NCBI GenBank assembly: GCA_964384945.1
Contig: CAYLMK010000015.1
Coordinates: 62,001-126,000, forward strand
Direction: 5' to 3'
Source: S015-6 sp964384945
GTDB lineage: Bacteria > Desulfobacterota > DSWW01
Length of the DNA: 64,000 nucleotides
Part shown: piece by piece, positions 33,908 through 42,464 of the stretch
How positions within the stretch are numbered: the stretch's first letter is position 1
Layout of the letters: each line of letters opens with the position of its first letter
The notes under the pieces: generated by a model
Seen by the model: the letters and a program-made list of their open reading frames with translations, nothing else
The model's database searches: none
Told to the model about the DNA's origin: nothing
Made by a program: the position numbers and the translations under genes

Positions 33908-34232
33908 GTTCTTCTTCGCTCGCGGCAACGATTCGGATTCGTTGAGGCTTTGCTCCGACTCCTTTTGCGGTGCCTGTTCGAATACATCGCCTGAAGCCCA
34001 GGAAACATTAGCGGAAAATGGGACAAAGATCAATGTGATAGAACGATGTCTTAGCACTTTCCCCGGCAAGTGTGAAAACCCCTTGACAACCGGAGAGAGA
34101 GTGGGTAAAACTAACATACTTGCTTATTAATATGCGAATGCAGAAACAAAGTTTATGTTTTTCAGGTAGTTATGTTAAATTCGGAATAGTGATGATTACC
34201 AACCATTTTCCGGCAGGAAGGGAGCGGGAACC
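33908..34232. other. AT-rich intergenic region, 325 bases
   Basis: This gap divides the HEAT lipoprotein gene (leaving on - strand) from the glycyl radical enzyme gene (leaving on + strand). It holds no convincing gene. Its last 150 bases are distinctly AT-rich compared with the rest of the window and contain a promoter-like pair described separately, so it is probably a divergent control region. No clear operator palindrome for the cluster's TetR regulator was found. Confidence 0.6.
34083..34111 (+). promoter_or_regulatory. Sigma-70-type promoter for the glycyl radical enzyme gene
   Basis: A perfect TTGACA (34083-34088) is followed after 17 bases by TAAAAC (34106-34111, four of six matches to the -10 consensus). 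This lies about 120 bases before the ATG of the glycyl radical enzyme, leaving a long AT-rich leader. It is read from consensus only. Confidence 0.5.
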
Positions 34233-36650
34233 ATGTCGCAACGAACGGAAGCCCTGATGGTCGATACCCCGATCAAGGCACAGCAGATCGCGCTGAAGGA
34301 AATGACGGACGAGATGCGGGCCACAAGGCCCGGTTTCGAGTGGAAGCTCGACCTCGAGAGGGCACGGCTCCTGACGGAATCGTACAAGGCCAGCGAGAAC
34401 GAGCCGATGACCATGCGGAGGGCAAAGGCCCTGGCGCACATCCTGGACAAGATGACCATCTACATACGTTCCGGCGAGATGATCGTCGGGAACTTCGCCC
34501 GCGACAAGGACAGCGTCCCCTTCTACCCGGAGTTTGCCTGGAAGTGGATCGTCCGGGACACGGCGCCCGGCCAGGTCTACAGCTCCATGCTCACGGACGA
34601 GGGAAGGCGGGAGCTCAAGGAGATCTGTGACTATTGGGGCAATTTCTCCCTCCACCACATGCTGCGCAGATACCTTCCGGACGAACTGAAGGAGGTGTTC
34701 TGGATCTTCAACTGGGAGTCCGGAACACCCAATTACGAGAAGATCCTCCGGCTCGGCTTGAAGGGCATCCTGGAGGAAGTGCGGCAGAGGAGGGCGCGGC
34801 TTGACCAGGAGTACATGGCCGAGTCGCTGACAGGCGTGGACTTCGTCAGGAAGAAGGACGAAGTGGACGCCATGGCCCTCTCCCTGGAGGCGGCCGTTCG
34901 CTGGGCCCGCAGGTATGCCGCCCTGGCAAGGGATCAGGCCGCAAAGGAGCAAGACGCGACCCGGAAGCGGGAACTGGAGACGATCGCCGATGCCTGCGCA
35001 TGGGTTCCGGAGAACCCTGCGCGCACCTTCCACGAGGCCCTGCAGAGCTACTGGCTCATTCATCTCATCATCAACTTCATCGAGATCCCGATGGTCGGCA
35101 CCGGTATCCGGTTCGATCAGGTCATGAACCGGTTCTACGAGAAGGACGTGAAGGAGGGAAGGATCGACCGGGACCGGGCGCAGGAGCTGGTCGAGTTCCT
35201 CATCGTGAAGTTCCAGGAGACGGGCTTCTTGCACGCACCCCTGTGGTCCGGCTTCGGCGGGGGCACCTTGGGATACCAGACGGTCACGCTGGGGGGGGTG
35301 GATTCCGAGGGCAGGGACATCACGAACGAGATGAGCTACATCTTCCTGGACGCGGTCAAGAGCGTGCGCGCGATCGTCCCGCCCCTGGCGCTGCGCTGGC
35401 ACGACGGCATGCCCGAGCAACTCGTGTACAAGGCGATCGAGGTGCTTGCCTCCGGGATGCCCCAGCCCGCCATTTTCAACGACAAGGTGAACGTGCCGAG
35501 GCTGGTCGATCTGGGCTGCCCCATCGAGGACGCAAGGCAGTATTCGATCAACAACTGCATGGTGCCGACGATCCCGGGAAAGAACTTCAATCACATCTCG
35601 GCATGGGCGGCCGGCGTGCCCCTGCCCATGTGCATGAATGCCGCCCTGGACATACCGGACCCGATCCCCTTTTACAAGAAGGCCGGCCCGAACAAGATCG
35701 ATCCGCGGACGATCCGTTCGATCGATGCGTTGCTCGATGCGACGGTGGAGAACTACAAGTGGGTGATCCATCGGCTCGTGCTCATCGGGAACATCACCGA
35801 TGCGCTTTACCGGGAATACGCGCCGCGCCCCTTCCTGTCCACCCTGATCGACGATTGCATCGAAAGGGCCCAGGACGTGCGGGAATGGAACTACCGGCCC
35901 GATTACCGGGATGTGACGCTCTTCGGTCTGAACACCGTCGCCGATTCCCTGGCTGCCATCAAGAAGGTCGTCTTCGACGACAGGAAGGCGTCCCTGGAGG
36001 AACTTCTTGAGGCCGTCCGCAACAACTGGCAGGGCAAGGAGAAGCTCCGGAAGATGTGCCTGGAGGCCCCGAAGTTCGGAAACGACGACGATTACGTGGA
36101 CCTGATTTCCCTGGAGTTCGCCAGGAGGGTCTCCGAGGAGACGATGAAGTGCAAGACGAATCTCGGCTCCCCCGTCATCCCGGACGGAACCGCGTCGACG
36201 GCCTGGTGGAGCTTCGGGCGCGTGTGCGCGGCGACCCCGGACGGCAGAAGGGCCGGCGATCCGTTCAACGACGGCACCGTATCGCCCATGACGGGCCGGG
36301 ACAAGAAAGGGCCCACCGCGGTGCTGAAGTCGGTCTCCAAGGTGGATCCCCTGAAGACGTGGAATCACCTGTTCAACCAGACCGTGGTTCCCGAGTATCT
36401 CCACGGCAGGAATGCAGAGCTTTTTGCCCGCTACCTGAAGACCTTCGGCGATCTGGGGATTCACCACATCCAGTTCACCACTGTGGGCAGGGACCTGCTG
36501 ACGGACGCGCAGAGGCGCCCGGAGAAGTACCCGAACCTGATGGTCCGGGTGGCCGGATTCGCCGCCTATTTCATCGATCTCGACAAGAACATCCAGGAAG
36601 CCATTATCGATCGAACGCCTCAAAGTCTCTGTTCGCCGGGTGGCCTGTGA
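34233..36650 (+). CDS. Glycyl radical enzyme (PFL-like family) of unassigned substrate
   Basis: This 805-residue protein has both hallmarks of glycyl radical enzymes. The glycyl loop is LMVRVAGFAAYF with the radical Gly at residue 775, 30 residues from the C-terminus, and the thiyl-radical loop is SINNCMVPTIPGKNFN with Cys442. Eliminases of the family (choline TMA-lyase, glycerol, propanediol and hydroxyproline dehydratases, isethionate lyase) carry Cys-x-Glu at this loop. Here the residue is Val, so the general base of that reaction type is absent. The enzyme therefore looks outside the dehydratase/lyase group, closer in this respect to carbon-carbon bond-forming or -cleaving members. An activase gene follows directly, and acyl-CoA catabolic genes come after. 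The enzyme needs strictly anoxic conditions. The substrate is unknown. Confidence 0.92.
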   Translation: MSQRTEALMVDTPIKAQQIALKEMTDEMRATRPGFEWKLDLERARLLTESYKASENEPMTMRRAKALAHILDKMTIYIRSGEMIVGNFARDKDSVPFYPEFAWKWIVRDTAPGQVYSSMLTDEGRRELKEICDYWGNFSLHHMLRRYLPDELKEVFWIFNWESGTPNYEKILRLGLKGILEEVRQRRARLDQEYMAESLTGVDFVRKKDEVDAMALSLEAAVRWARRYAALARDQAAKEQDATRKRELETIADACAWVPENPARTFHEALQSYWLIHLIINFIEIPMVGTGIRFDQVMNRFYEKDVKEGRIDRDRAQELVEFLIVKFQETGFLHAPLWSGFGGGTLGYQTVTLGGVDSEGRDITNEMSYIFLDAVKSVRAIVPPLALRWHDGMPEQLVYKAIEVLASGMPQPAIFNDKVNVPRLVDLGCPIEDARQYSINNCMVPTIPGKNFNHISAWAAGVPLPMCMNAALDIPDPIPFYKKAGPNKIDPRTIRSIDALLDATVENYKWVIHRLVLIGNITDALYREYAPRPFLSTLIDDCIERAQDVREWNYRPDYRDVTLFGLNTVADSLAAIKKVVFDDRKASLEELLEAVRNNWQGKEKLRKMCLEAPKFGNDDDYVDLISLEFARRVSEETMKCKTNLGSPVIPDGTASTAWWSFGRVCAATPDGRRAGDPFNDGTVSPMTGRDKKGPTAVLKSVSKVDPLKTWNHLFNQTVVPEYLHGRNAELFARYLKTFGDLGIHHIQFTTVGRDLLTDAQRRPEKYPNLMVRVAGFAAYFIDLDKNIQEAIIDRTPQSLCSPGGL

Positions 36651-36670
36651 GACAAGCCGGTGTCGCACCC

Positions 36671-37594
36671 ATGGACAGGCCGGCCGGCCTGAACACGGGC
36701 CGCGTATTCAGCATCCAGCGGTACAGCATCCAGGACGGACCCGGGATCCGGACCACGGTTTTCGTAAAGGGCTGTCCCCTGCGGTGCAAATGGTGCGCGA
36801 ACCCGGAGTCCCAGAGCCCGGGAGCCGAGATCCTGGTCCGACGGCAGAAGTGCCGGGGTTGCGGGGAATGCGTGAAGGCCTGCAAGCGGGGCGCGGTCGA
36901 GATCGTCGAGGGCGTGGTGCGGATCCACCGCTCGCTGTGCGACCTGTGCATGGAATGCGTGGAGGCATGCCCCGCGGGCACCCTCGAGATGACCGGAAGG
37001 GAAATGACGATCGAGGAAGCAGTCCGGGAATGCTGCCAGGACGAGCCCTTCTATCGCAACTCGGACGGCGGGGTCACCCTGTCGGGCGGGGAACCCCTGT
37101 ACCAGCCTGCCTTTGCCCTGCATTTCCTCAGAACGTGCAAGGAAAAGTCTCTGCACACGGTGCTCGACACGTGCGGGTACGCTCCCTGGGAGGTCCTCGA
37201 GGCGGTCCTGGCTTACACGGACCTGGTCCTGTTCGACGTGAAGCACCTGGATTCTGCGATGCACCGGCAGGGGACGGGCGTGGAGAACGCGCTCATCCTG
37301 GAGAACCTGGCAAGGACAGCGGCCTCCGGCCGTACGCGGGTATGGGTGCGCATCCCCGTCGTGCCCGGCTACAACGACTCCGCGGAACATGCCAGGGACG
37401 TGGCGAAGACCATGGCGAAGCTGCCCGTGGAGAAGATCTCGCTCCTGGCCTATCACGAATGGGGCAAGCCCAAGTATGAATTCCTCGGCAGAGAATACCC
37501 CTTCCGAGGGGGAGATTCGCAGGACCGCAAGAGGCTGGAAGCGTTCGAAAGGATCCTCGCGGCGGAAGGGATCTGCGTCACGATCGGTCATTAA
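36671..37594 (+). CDS. Glycyl radical enzyme activase (radical SAM)
   Basis: This 307-residue radical SAM enzyme abstracts hydrogen from the partner's glycine. The radical SAM cluster motif is KGCPLRCKWCANPE (CxxxCxxC), preceded by the activase hallmark QRYSIQDGPGIRTTVFVKGC. Two ferredoxin-type clusters follow, CRGCGECVKACKRGAVEI and CDLCMECVEACPAGTLEM, as in the non-PFL activases (for example those for dehydratases and benzylsuccinate synthase). SGGEPLYQP is the SAM-binding GGE motif. The chosen ATG lies 20 bases after the enzyme gene. An alternative GTG at 36647, overlapping that gene's stop, is also in frame. Confidence 0.93.
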   Translation: MDRPAGLNTGRVFSIQRYSIQDGPGIRTTVFVKGCPLRCKWCANPESQSPGAEILVRRQKCRGCGECVKACKRGAVEIVEGVVRIHRSLCDLCMECVEACPAGTLEMTGREMTIEEAVRECCQDEPFYRNSDGGVTLSGGEPLYQPAFALHFLRTCKEKSLHTVLDTCGYAPWEVLEAVLAYTDLVLFDVKHLDSAMHRQGTGVENALILENLARTAASGRTRVWVRIPVVPGYNDSAEHARDVAKTMAKLPVEKISLLAYHEWGKPKYEFLGREYPFRGGDSQDRKRLEAFERILAAEGICVTIGH

Positions 37595-37621
37595 GGTCTT
37601 TCACGGGAGGCGGATCGGGAA

Positions 37622-38281
37622 ATGGCAAGAGGGAAGAACCTTCCGGCTCAGGAGGGCGGAAGCCCTGCCGGGATAGGCGCGCCGCCGCGGCCTTTTCCTC
37701 CGGGCCGCGTCAAGATCGCCAACGCCTTCATCTCTCTGCTCGAGCAAAAAGAGTTCGGCGCCATCACCACGGCGGAGATCGCCAAGCGGGCCGGGGTGAC
37801 AGAGGCGCTCATCTACAAGTATTTCGAAGACAAGCGAGGCCTTCTCCATCAGGTCCTCAAGGAGTATCTCGAGCAGTATCTCGTTCAATTCGAACGGGAC
37901 CTGAAAGGAATCAAAGGGGCGCTGAACAAGATCCGAAAGCTCATCTGGGGCCACATCAGCGTCTATTCCGCCAACCGGGTCTTCGCAAAGATCCTGTTTC
38001 TCGAGGTGAGGAATCACCTCGACTACTATCGAAGCGATACGTACCAGCTCATCCGCGCGTACAGCAAGATCCTCCTGCAGATCATCGAGGAAGGCGTGCG
38101 GGAAGGCGAGATTCGAAGCGATGTTCCGCCGAAGCTGATACGGCAGGTGATCTTCGGAAGCATCGAGCACGTCTGTCTCACCGGCGTGATCTTTCAGCAG
38201 GAAATCTCGCCGGACGACCTGACCGAAGACCTCTGCAGGTTCATCTTCAACGGAATCGAGGCGAGAGGTATGAGGCGTTAG
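37622..38281 (+). CDS. TetR/AcrR-family transcriptional regulator
   Basis: This 219-residue regulator has an N-terminal helix-turn-helix at about residues 35-80 (KIANAFISLLEQKEFGAITTAEIAKRAGVTEALIYKYFEDKRGLL). It shows the TetR signature AEIAKRAGV followed by YKYFEDKRGLL. The C-terminal ligand domain is all-helical and has no recognisable ligand type. The first 25 residues are Pro/Gly-rich and unstructured. TetR proteins beside acyl-CoA genes often sense CoA thioesters. It lies 27 bases after the activase gene and likely controls the whole catabolic cluster, including its own gene. Confidence 0.9.
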   Translation: MARGKNLPAQEGGSPAGIGAPPRPFPPGRVKIANAFISLLEQKEFGAITTAEIAKRAGVTEALIYKYFEDKRGLLHQVLKEYLEQYLVQFERDLKGIKGALNKIRKLIWGHISVYSANRVFAKILFLEVRNHLDYYRSDTYQLIRAYSKILLQIIEEGVREGEIRSDVPPKLIRQVIFGSIEHVCLTGVIFQQEISPDDLTEDLCRFIFNGIEARGMRR

Positions 38282-38285
38282 CATT

Positions 38286-38368
38286 CAGCTGTCAGCTCCC
38301 CGCCAACCCCCCGCCGGGATCCGCTTGGGGGGAAGCGGGGAGGGCTGAGAGCTGACGCCTGACAGCTG
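38286..38368. repeat. Intergenic heptad-repeat hairpin element, copy A
   Basis: An imperfect hairpin of about 83 bases sits between the TetR and acyl-CoA dehydrogenase genes. The outer arms are a perfect 10-base inverted repeat (CAGCTGTCAG at 38286-38295 and CTGACAGCTG at 38359-38368), next to an inner GC-rich pair (CTCCCCGC and GCGGGGAG). The flanks use AGCTGAC-type units of seven bases. Two related copies lie in other gaps of the same cluster. Confidence 0.6.
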
Positions 38369-38393
38369 GGGAGGAGATGACGGGAGGGTCTTG

Positions 38394-39548
38394 ATGGATT
38401 TCGAATTGACCGAAGATCAGAAGATGCTCAAGGAGACCGTGGCGAGGTTCGTGGACAACCAGGTCGTCCCCCGCGCCGCAAGGCTCGATGAAGAGGAAAG
38501 GTTCCCGGAGGAAAGCTTTCGGGAGATGGCGGACCTGGGCCTTTTCGGAATCTCCATCCCGGAGGCGTTGGGCGGAAGCGGATCGGACTTTCTCTCCTGT
38601 GTGCTCGTCATGGAGGAACTGGCGCGCGGGTGCGTCGCCACGGCAAACACGTACGGTGCCCACGCGATCCTGTGCACCGAGAACATCTTCCGAAACGGAA
38701 ACGAGGCGCAGAGGCGCAGGTACCTGCCCGACCTGATTCGAGGCAACCGAATCGGGGCCCTCTGCATCACCGAGCCCGAGGCCGGTTCGGACGCGCTGTC
38801 CATGCGGACCCGGGCGGTGCGTAAGGGGGACCGGTACATCCTGAACGGGACCAAGATGTTCATAACGAACGGCCCGGTGGCCGACGTGGCCGTGGTCTAC
38901 GCCAAGACCGACCCGGATGCCGGTCCCAAGGGCATCTCGGCCTTTATCGTCGAGAAGGATTTCCCCGGATACTCCCGGGGGAAGACGCTCAAGAAGATGG
39001 GCGTTCGCGGTTCTCCCACCGGGGAACTCATCTTCGAGGACTGCGAGGTTCCGGCGGAGAACGTCCTGCTGGGCGAAAACAAGGGGATCCGGGTCCTGAT
39101 GAGCGGCCTGGACCGGGAGAGGATCGTCTATTCGATCGCGCCGATCGGTGTCGGACAGGCCGCCTTCGATGCGGCCCTCCGGTACAGCATGGAGCGTAAG
39201 CAGTTCGGTGCCCCGATCGCGAGCTTCCAGATGATTCAGGAGATGCTGGCCGACATGGCCACGGACCTGCAGGCCGGCAGGATCCTGACTTACTGGGCCG
39301 CGACCCGATGCGAGACCCGGGATCGGGTGCGCCTGGAGGCCTCCTATGCGAAGCTCTTCTGTTCCCAGGCCGGCATGCGGGTCGTGGACAAGGCGATGCA
39401 GATCTTCGGCGGCTACGGATTCATCAAGGAATTTCCCGTCGAGAGATTCTACCGCGACGTCAAGGGCATCGAGTTCGGCGCCGGCACCACGCAGATTCAG
39501 AAACTGATCATCATGCGGGAGCTGGTGAAAGAAATGGGCGTGGGGTGA
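38394..39548 (+). CDS. Acyl-CoA dehydrogenase
   Basis: This 384-residue FAD enzyme oxidises acyl-CoA to enoyl-CoA, passing electrons to ETF. Typical motifs are present: ALCITEPEAGSDALSMRTRA (FAD and substrate), NGTKMFITNGPVADVAVVYAKTD, and MQIFGGYGFIKEFPVERFYRD. The base position used by medium-chain enzymes (YEGT) reads FGAGT here, with Ala363. Instead, Glu242 in GLDRERIVY matches the position of the base in isovaleryl-CoA and long-chain-type dehydrogenases, so the enzyme is likely of that type and active. ATG 38394 follows GGGAGG; a TTG just upstream is possible but weaker. It lies in the glycyl-radical cluster. Confidence 0.93.
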   Translation: MDFELTEDQKMLKETVARFVDNQVVPRAARLDEEERFPEESFREMADLGLFGISIPEALGGSGSDFLSCVLVMEELARGCVATANTYGAHAILCTENIFRNGNEAQRRRYLPDLIRGNRIGALCITEPEAGSDALSMRTRAVRKGDRYILNGTKMFITNGPVADVAVVYAKTDPDAGPKGISAFIVEKDFPGYSRGKTLKKMGVRGSPTGELIFEDCEVPAENVLLGENKGIRVLMSGLDRERIVYSIAPIGVGQAAFDAALRYSMERKQFGAPIASFQMIQEMLADMATDLQAGRILTYWAATRCETRDRVRLEASYAKLFCSQAGMRVVDKAMQIFGGYGFIKEFPVERFYRDVKGIEFGAGTTQIQKLIIMRELVKEMGVG

Positions 39549-39670
39549 ATAGCGAATAGCTATTCGTTGCCAGCTTTCAGGCGTGGGCGCCTTCTCCTTC
39601 CTCCCCCGGTGCTGAACACACCGGGGCGGGGCGGGGAGCTAACAGCTAATAGCTAACAGCTAATAGCTTA
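39549..39670. repeat. Intergenic heptad-repeat hairpin element, copy B
   Basis: The gap after the acyl-CoA dehydrogenase gene holds a palindromic start (GCGAATAGCTATTCG). It is followed by a GC-rich hairpin (CCCCGGTG, loop CTGAACA, CACCGGGG), then a tandem run of seven-base units (AGCTAAC and AGCTAAT alternating twice) at 39637-39668. It has the same layout as copies A and C. Confidence 0.6.
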
Positions 39671-39682
39671 TGGGAGGGGGGC

Positions 39683-40663
39683 ATGGGAAGGGTCTTCACC
39701 ACCAAGATCACCGACATGCTCGGCATCGATCACCCCATCCTGTGCGGCGGGATGCAGTGGATCAGTCGGGCCGAATTCGTGGCCGAGATCTGCAATGCGG
39801 GGGCCTTCGGGTTCATCACGGCCGAGACGTTCGAAACGGCCGAGGCGCTTCGGGCCGAGATCGGCAAGATGCGGGATCTGACGGACCGGCCCTTCGGAGT
39901 GAACATCTCGATGCTTCCCGAGTTCCAGGTGAGGGAACGGACATTTGCCTTCTGCGATGTTGTCTGCGAGGAGGGCGTCCCGGCCGTCGAGACGGCGGGC
40001 CGCAGCCCGGAGCCCCTGATGCCGAGGCTCAAGCAGGCCGGCGTCAAGGTAATCCACAAGGTCACGGGCATCCGGCATGCGGAAAAGGCCCAGGCCGCGG
40101 GCGCGGACGCGATCACGCTGATCGGGTTCGAGGCGGGCGGCCACGTAGGCATGGACGATGTGGCCTCCTTCATCCTGATCCCCCTGGCTGCGGCACGCCT
40201 GCAAGTGCCTGTGATCGCCGGCGGCTCGATCGCCGACGGCAGGGGGCTTCTCGGGGCCCTGGCCATGGGAGCCGAGGCCGTGCTGATGGGGACCCGCTTC
40301 CTGGCCACCGAAGAATGCCCGATTCATCCCGCCGTCAAGGAACGGGTTGTCCGGTGCGGCGAGAAGGATACCGCCCTGGTCATGCGGTCGATCCGAAATC
40401 CCCTCCGGTGCCTTCGAAACCGGCTCGCCGAGGAGGTGCTGGCCATGGAGGAAAGGGGCACGACCCTCGAAGAAATCCTCGTAAAGGTGGCCGGAGGCAG
40501 GGGCAAGAAGGCCTACGAGATCGGGGACCCGGAGATGAGCCCGATCCCGTGCGGCCAGATTGCGGGGCTGATCGATGCGATCCGGCCGGTCAAAGAGGTG
40601 ATCGACGGCATGGTTGCCGAGGCCGACCGGCTTCGCGGCCGGCTCAACCGGATGGTCTGCTGA
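39683..40663 (+). CDS. NMO/2-nitropropane-dioxygenase-family FMN protein
   Basis: This 326-residue TIM-barrel flavoprotein is of the nitronate monooxygenase/FabK superfamily. It shows LGIDHPILCGGMQWISRAEFVAEICNAG at the N-terminus, PFGVNISMLPE, AGADAITLIGFEAGGHVG (the GxEAGGH motif with the conserved His), PVIAGGSIADGRG and GAEAVLMGTRFLATEE (FMN phosphate loops). Family members include nitronate monooxygenases, FabK-type enoyl reductases and NADH:quinone reductases. In an anaerobic CoA-thioester cluster a reductase acting on an enoyl-CoA is more plausible than a monooxygenase, but this is inference. Confidence 0.88.
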   Translation: MGRVFTTKITDMLGIDHPILCGGMQWISRAEFVAEICNAGAFGFITAETFETAEALRAEIGKMRDLTDRPFGVNISMLPEFQVRERTFAFCDVVCEEGVPAVETAGRSPEPLMPRLKQAGVKVIHKVTGIRHAEKAQAAGADAITLIGFEAGGHVGMDDVASFILIPLAAARLQVPVIAGGSIADGRGLLGALAMGAEAVLMGTRFLATEECPIHPAVKERVVRCGEKDTALVMRSIRNPLRCLRNRLAEEVLAMEERGTTLEEILVKVAGGRGKKAYEIGDPEMSPIPCGQIAGLIDAIRPVKEVIDGMVAEADRLRGRLNRMVC

Positions 40664-40766
40664 GCCCGGCGGATTGCGGGCAGGGGAGGTGTGTTCGGAG
40701 ACGCGCAGACAAGAAGGACGGGAAGGCACTCTTGCTTCGGGAATTCACTCGTGATGGGGGGAAACC

Positions 40767-42395
40767 ATGATGCACCGAAGAGGGTTGATGCGGGTCGGTC
40801 TTTTTGCCTGGTTGTGCCTGGTCGGGTGGGCGGGGCAGGCCTGGCCCGTCTACGTCGACGATGCGAGGACCCTGGAGGTCGTCGGGAAGCTTCAGACGCG
40901 CAGCTCCCTGCGCCTGCAGGAGTCGGAGGGATTCACGCATCCGATCAACATCGCCGCCGGCAATCTGGTCCAGTGGCGCAACCTGGCCGTGATAGAGCTC
41001 AACCACGACCTGATGAACCTCGCGCACGATGTCGACATCTTCTATCCGCTGCGGGCCCTGGACATTCAGGCGAAATACCACCTCGTCGGCCGCTTCCTGT
41101 ATGAGGCGGTCTACAATGTCGGTCCGCAGGGGTTTCAGGATGTCCGGGAGGCGGACAAGGAAAACATTGACAGCTTCAAGGAGAGCTACGATCTGTGGGA
41201 ATTCTATGCCGATTTTTCCCGCGGGCCTTTCTTCTTCCGGATCGGCAAGCAGAACCTGGCCTGGGGAGAGACCGACACCTTTCGACTGCTCGATGCCATC
41301 AACCCCCTGGACAACACCTTCGGCGGGCCCTTCGAGGACCTGGACGACCGGCGGATTCCCCTGTGGATGCTGCGGGGAAGTTACAACTTCGGTGACGTCG
41401 GTCCGATTTCGTCGGCCATGATCGAGGCCTTCTGGGTGCCGGGCACATGGGACGTCACGGTCGCGCCTTACGCGCCCTCCGGCACGGCCTATGCCGCCCC
41501 GATCCCGGATACGGGCATTCGGCGGTTCCTCTACCGCCCGGACAAGGATATGTCCAACAGCCGGTGGGGGGTCCGCCTGATGGGCGTCCTGGGCAACAAT
41601 CTCAATGTCACCCTCGCCCATTACAAGACGTTTCTGGACATGCCCACGGCGCGGCTGGGGGTCGAGCCGGGGACCGCGGTCCTGATCGGCACGAGCCGGG
41701 CATGGCAGGAGCTGATCTGGGAGGATGTGCAGATTACCGGGGCGTCGTTCAACTACTGCGACCCCCGGACCGACATCATCTTCCGGGGAGAGGCGGCCTG
41801 GTTCTGGGACGAGCCCGTCTTCATCCCGGAGGAGAACCTCAAGTTCTCCGATACGTCCATCCCCCTGCCTCCGGCCCTGATCGATCTGATCAGCGAAGCG
41901 ATCGGGACCGACCTGGCGGATCTCGGGATCACCGCCCTGCCGATCAACCCGACGGGAGGGACGGTTCCCGAGAAGAACATCCTGAGGTACATGTTCGGCT
42001 TCGACAAGTACCTGTGGGTGCGCCCTTTGAACCCGCGGACCACCTTCATGGTATCCGGTCAGTATTTCGGGCAGTGGGTGCCCGACTATGACTCCCGCCA
42101 GAAACAGCTCCTGGCCCTGTACCCGAAGCCGCTCGATTTCGCGGGCCTGAGGGAGACGGAGCACGTTTTCACCTTGCTGGCGCGGACGAACTACATGAAC
42201 GGCGTCATCAATCCCCAGATGGTGGCCGCCTACGACATCCGCGGAGCGTGGCTGCTGCTGCCGTCGGTCGTGTTCCTCCACGAGCCCTTCCGGTTCCAGG
42301 TCCAGTACAGCGGCATTGTCGGCCAGTTCACCAATTTCGGTGCCTTCCGGGACCGCGACCAGATTTCCTTCATGTTTACCTACCTGCTCAACTGA
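40767..42395 (+). CDS. DUF1302-family outer-membrane protein
   Basis: This 542-residue exported protein has a signal peptide (ending WAGQAWPVYVDD) and the DUF1302 hallmark region FFFRIGKQNLAWGETDTFRLLDAINPLDN (about 150-180). Regular beta-strand segments follow to a C-terminal tail ISFMFTYLLN typical of an outer-membrane barrel. DUF1302 proteins are commonly encoded next to DUF1329 proteins in gene clusters for steroids, hydrocarbons and other hydrophobic substrates, and here the DUF1329 gene follows 69 bases on. The likely role is substrate passage across the outer membrane. Confidence 0.88.
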   Translation: MMHRRGLMRVGLFAWLCLVGWAGQAWPVYVDDARTLEVVGKLQTRSSLRLQESEGFTHPINIAAGNLVQWRNLAVIELNHDLMNLAHDVDIFYPLRALDIQAKYHLVGRFLYEAVYNVGPQGFQDVREADKENIDSFKESYDLWEFYADFSRGPFFFRIGKQNLAWGETDTFRLLDAINPLDNTFGGPFEDLDDRRIPLWMLRGSYNFGDVGPISSAMIEAFWVPGTWDVTVAPYAPSGTAYAAPIPDTGIRRFLYRPDKDMSNSRWGVRLMGVLGNNLNVTLAHYKTFLDMPTARLGVEPGTAVLIGTSRAWQELIWEDVQITGASFNYCDPRTDIIFRGEAAWFWDEPVFIPEENLKFSDTSIPLPPALIDLISEAIGTDLADLGITALPINPTGGTVPEKNILRYMFGFDKYLWVRPLNPRTTFMVSGQYFGQWVPDYDSRQKQLLALYPKPLDFAGLRETEHVFTLLARTNYMNGVINPQMVAAYDIRGAWLLLPSVVFLHEPFRFQVQYSGIVGQFTNFGAFRDRDQISFMFTYLLN

Positions 42396-42464
42396 GGGCC
42401 GGAAAGGGAAGGGCTGCCCATTCGTATCCAACAGGGTTTGCATTCGAACAGGGGAGGACAAGAA

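Noticed and set aside
34111..34140. TetR operator palindrome near the AT-rich leader
   Set aside because: CATAC and GAATG ends look vaguely symmetric, but too few positions match to call an operator.
34233..37594. Benzylsuccinate or alkylsuccinate synthase operon
   Set aside because: The catalytic subunit lacks any recognised small partner subunits, and no bbs/CoA-transferase genes follow, so fumarate addition cannot be claimed.
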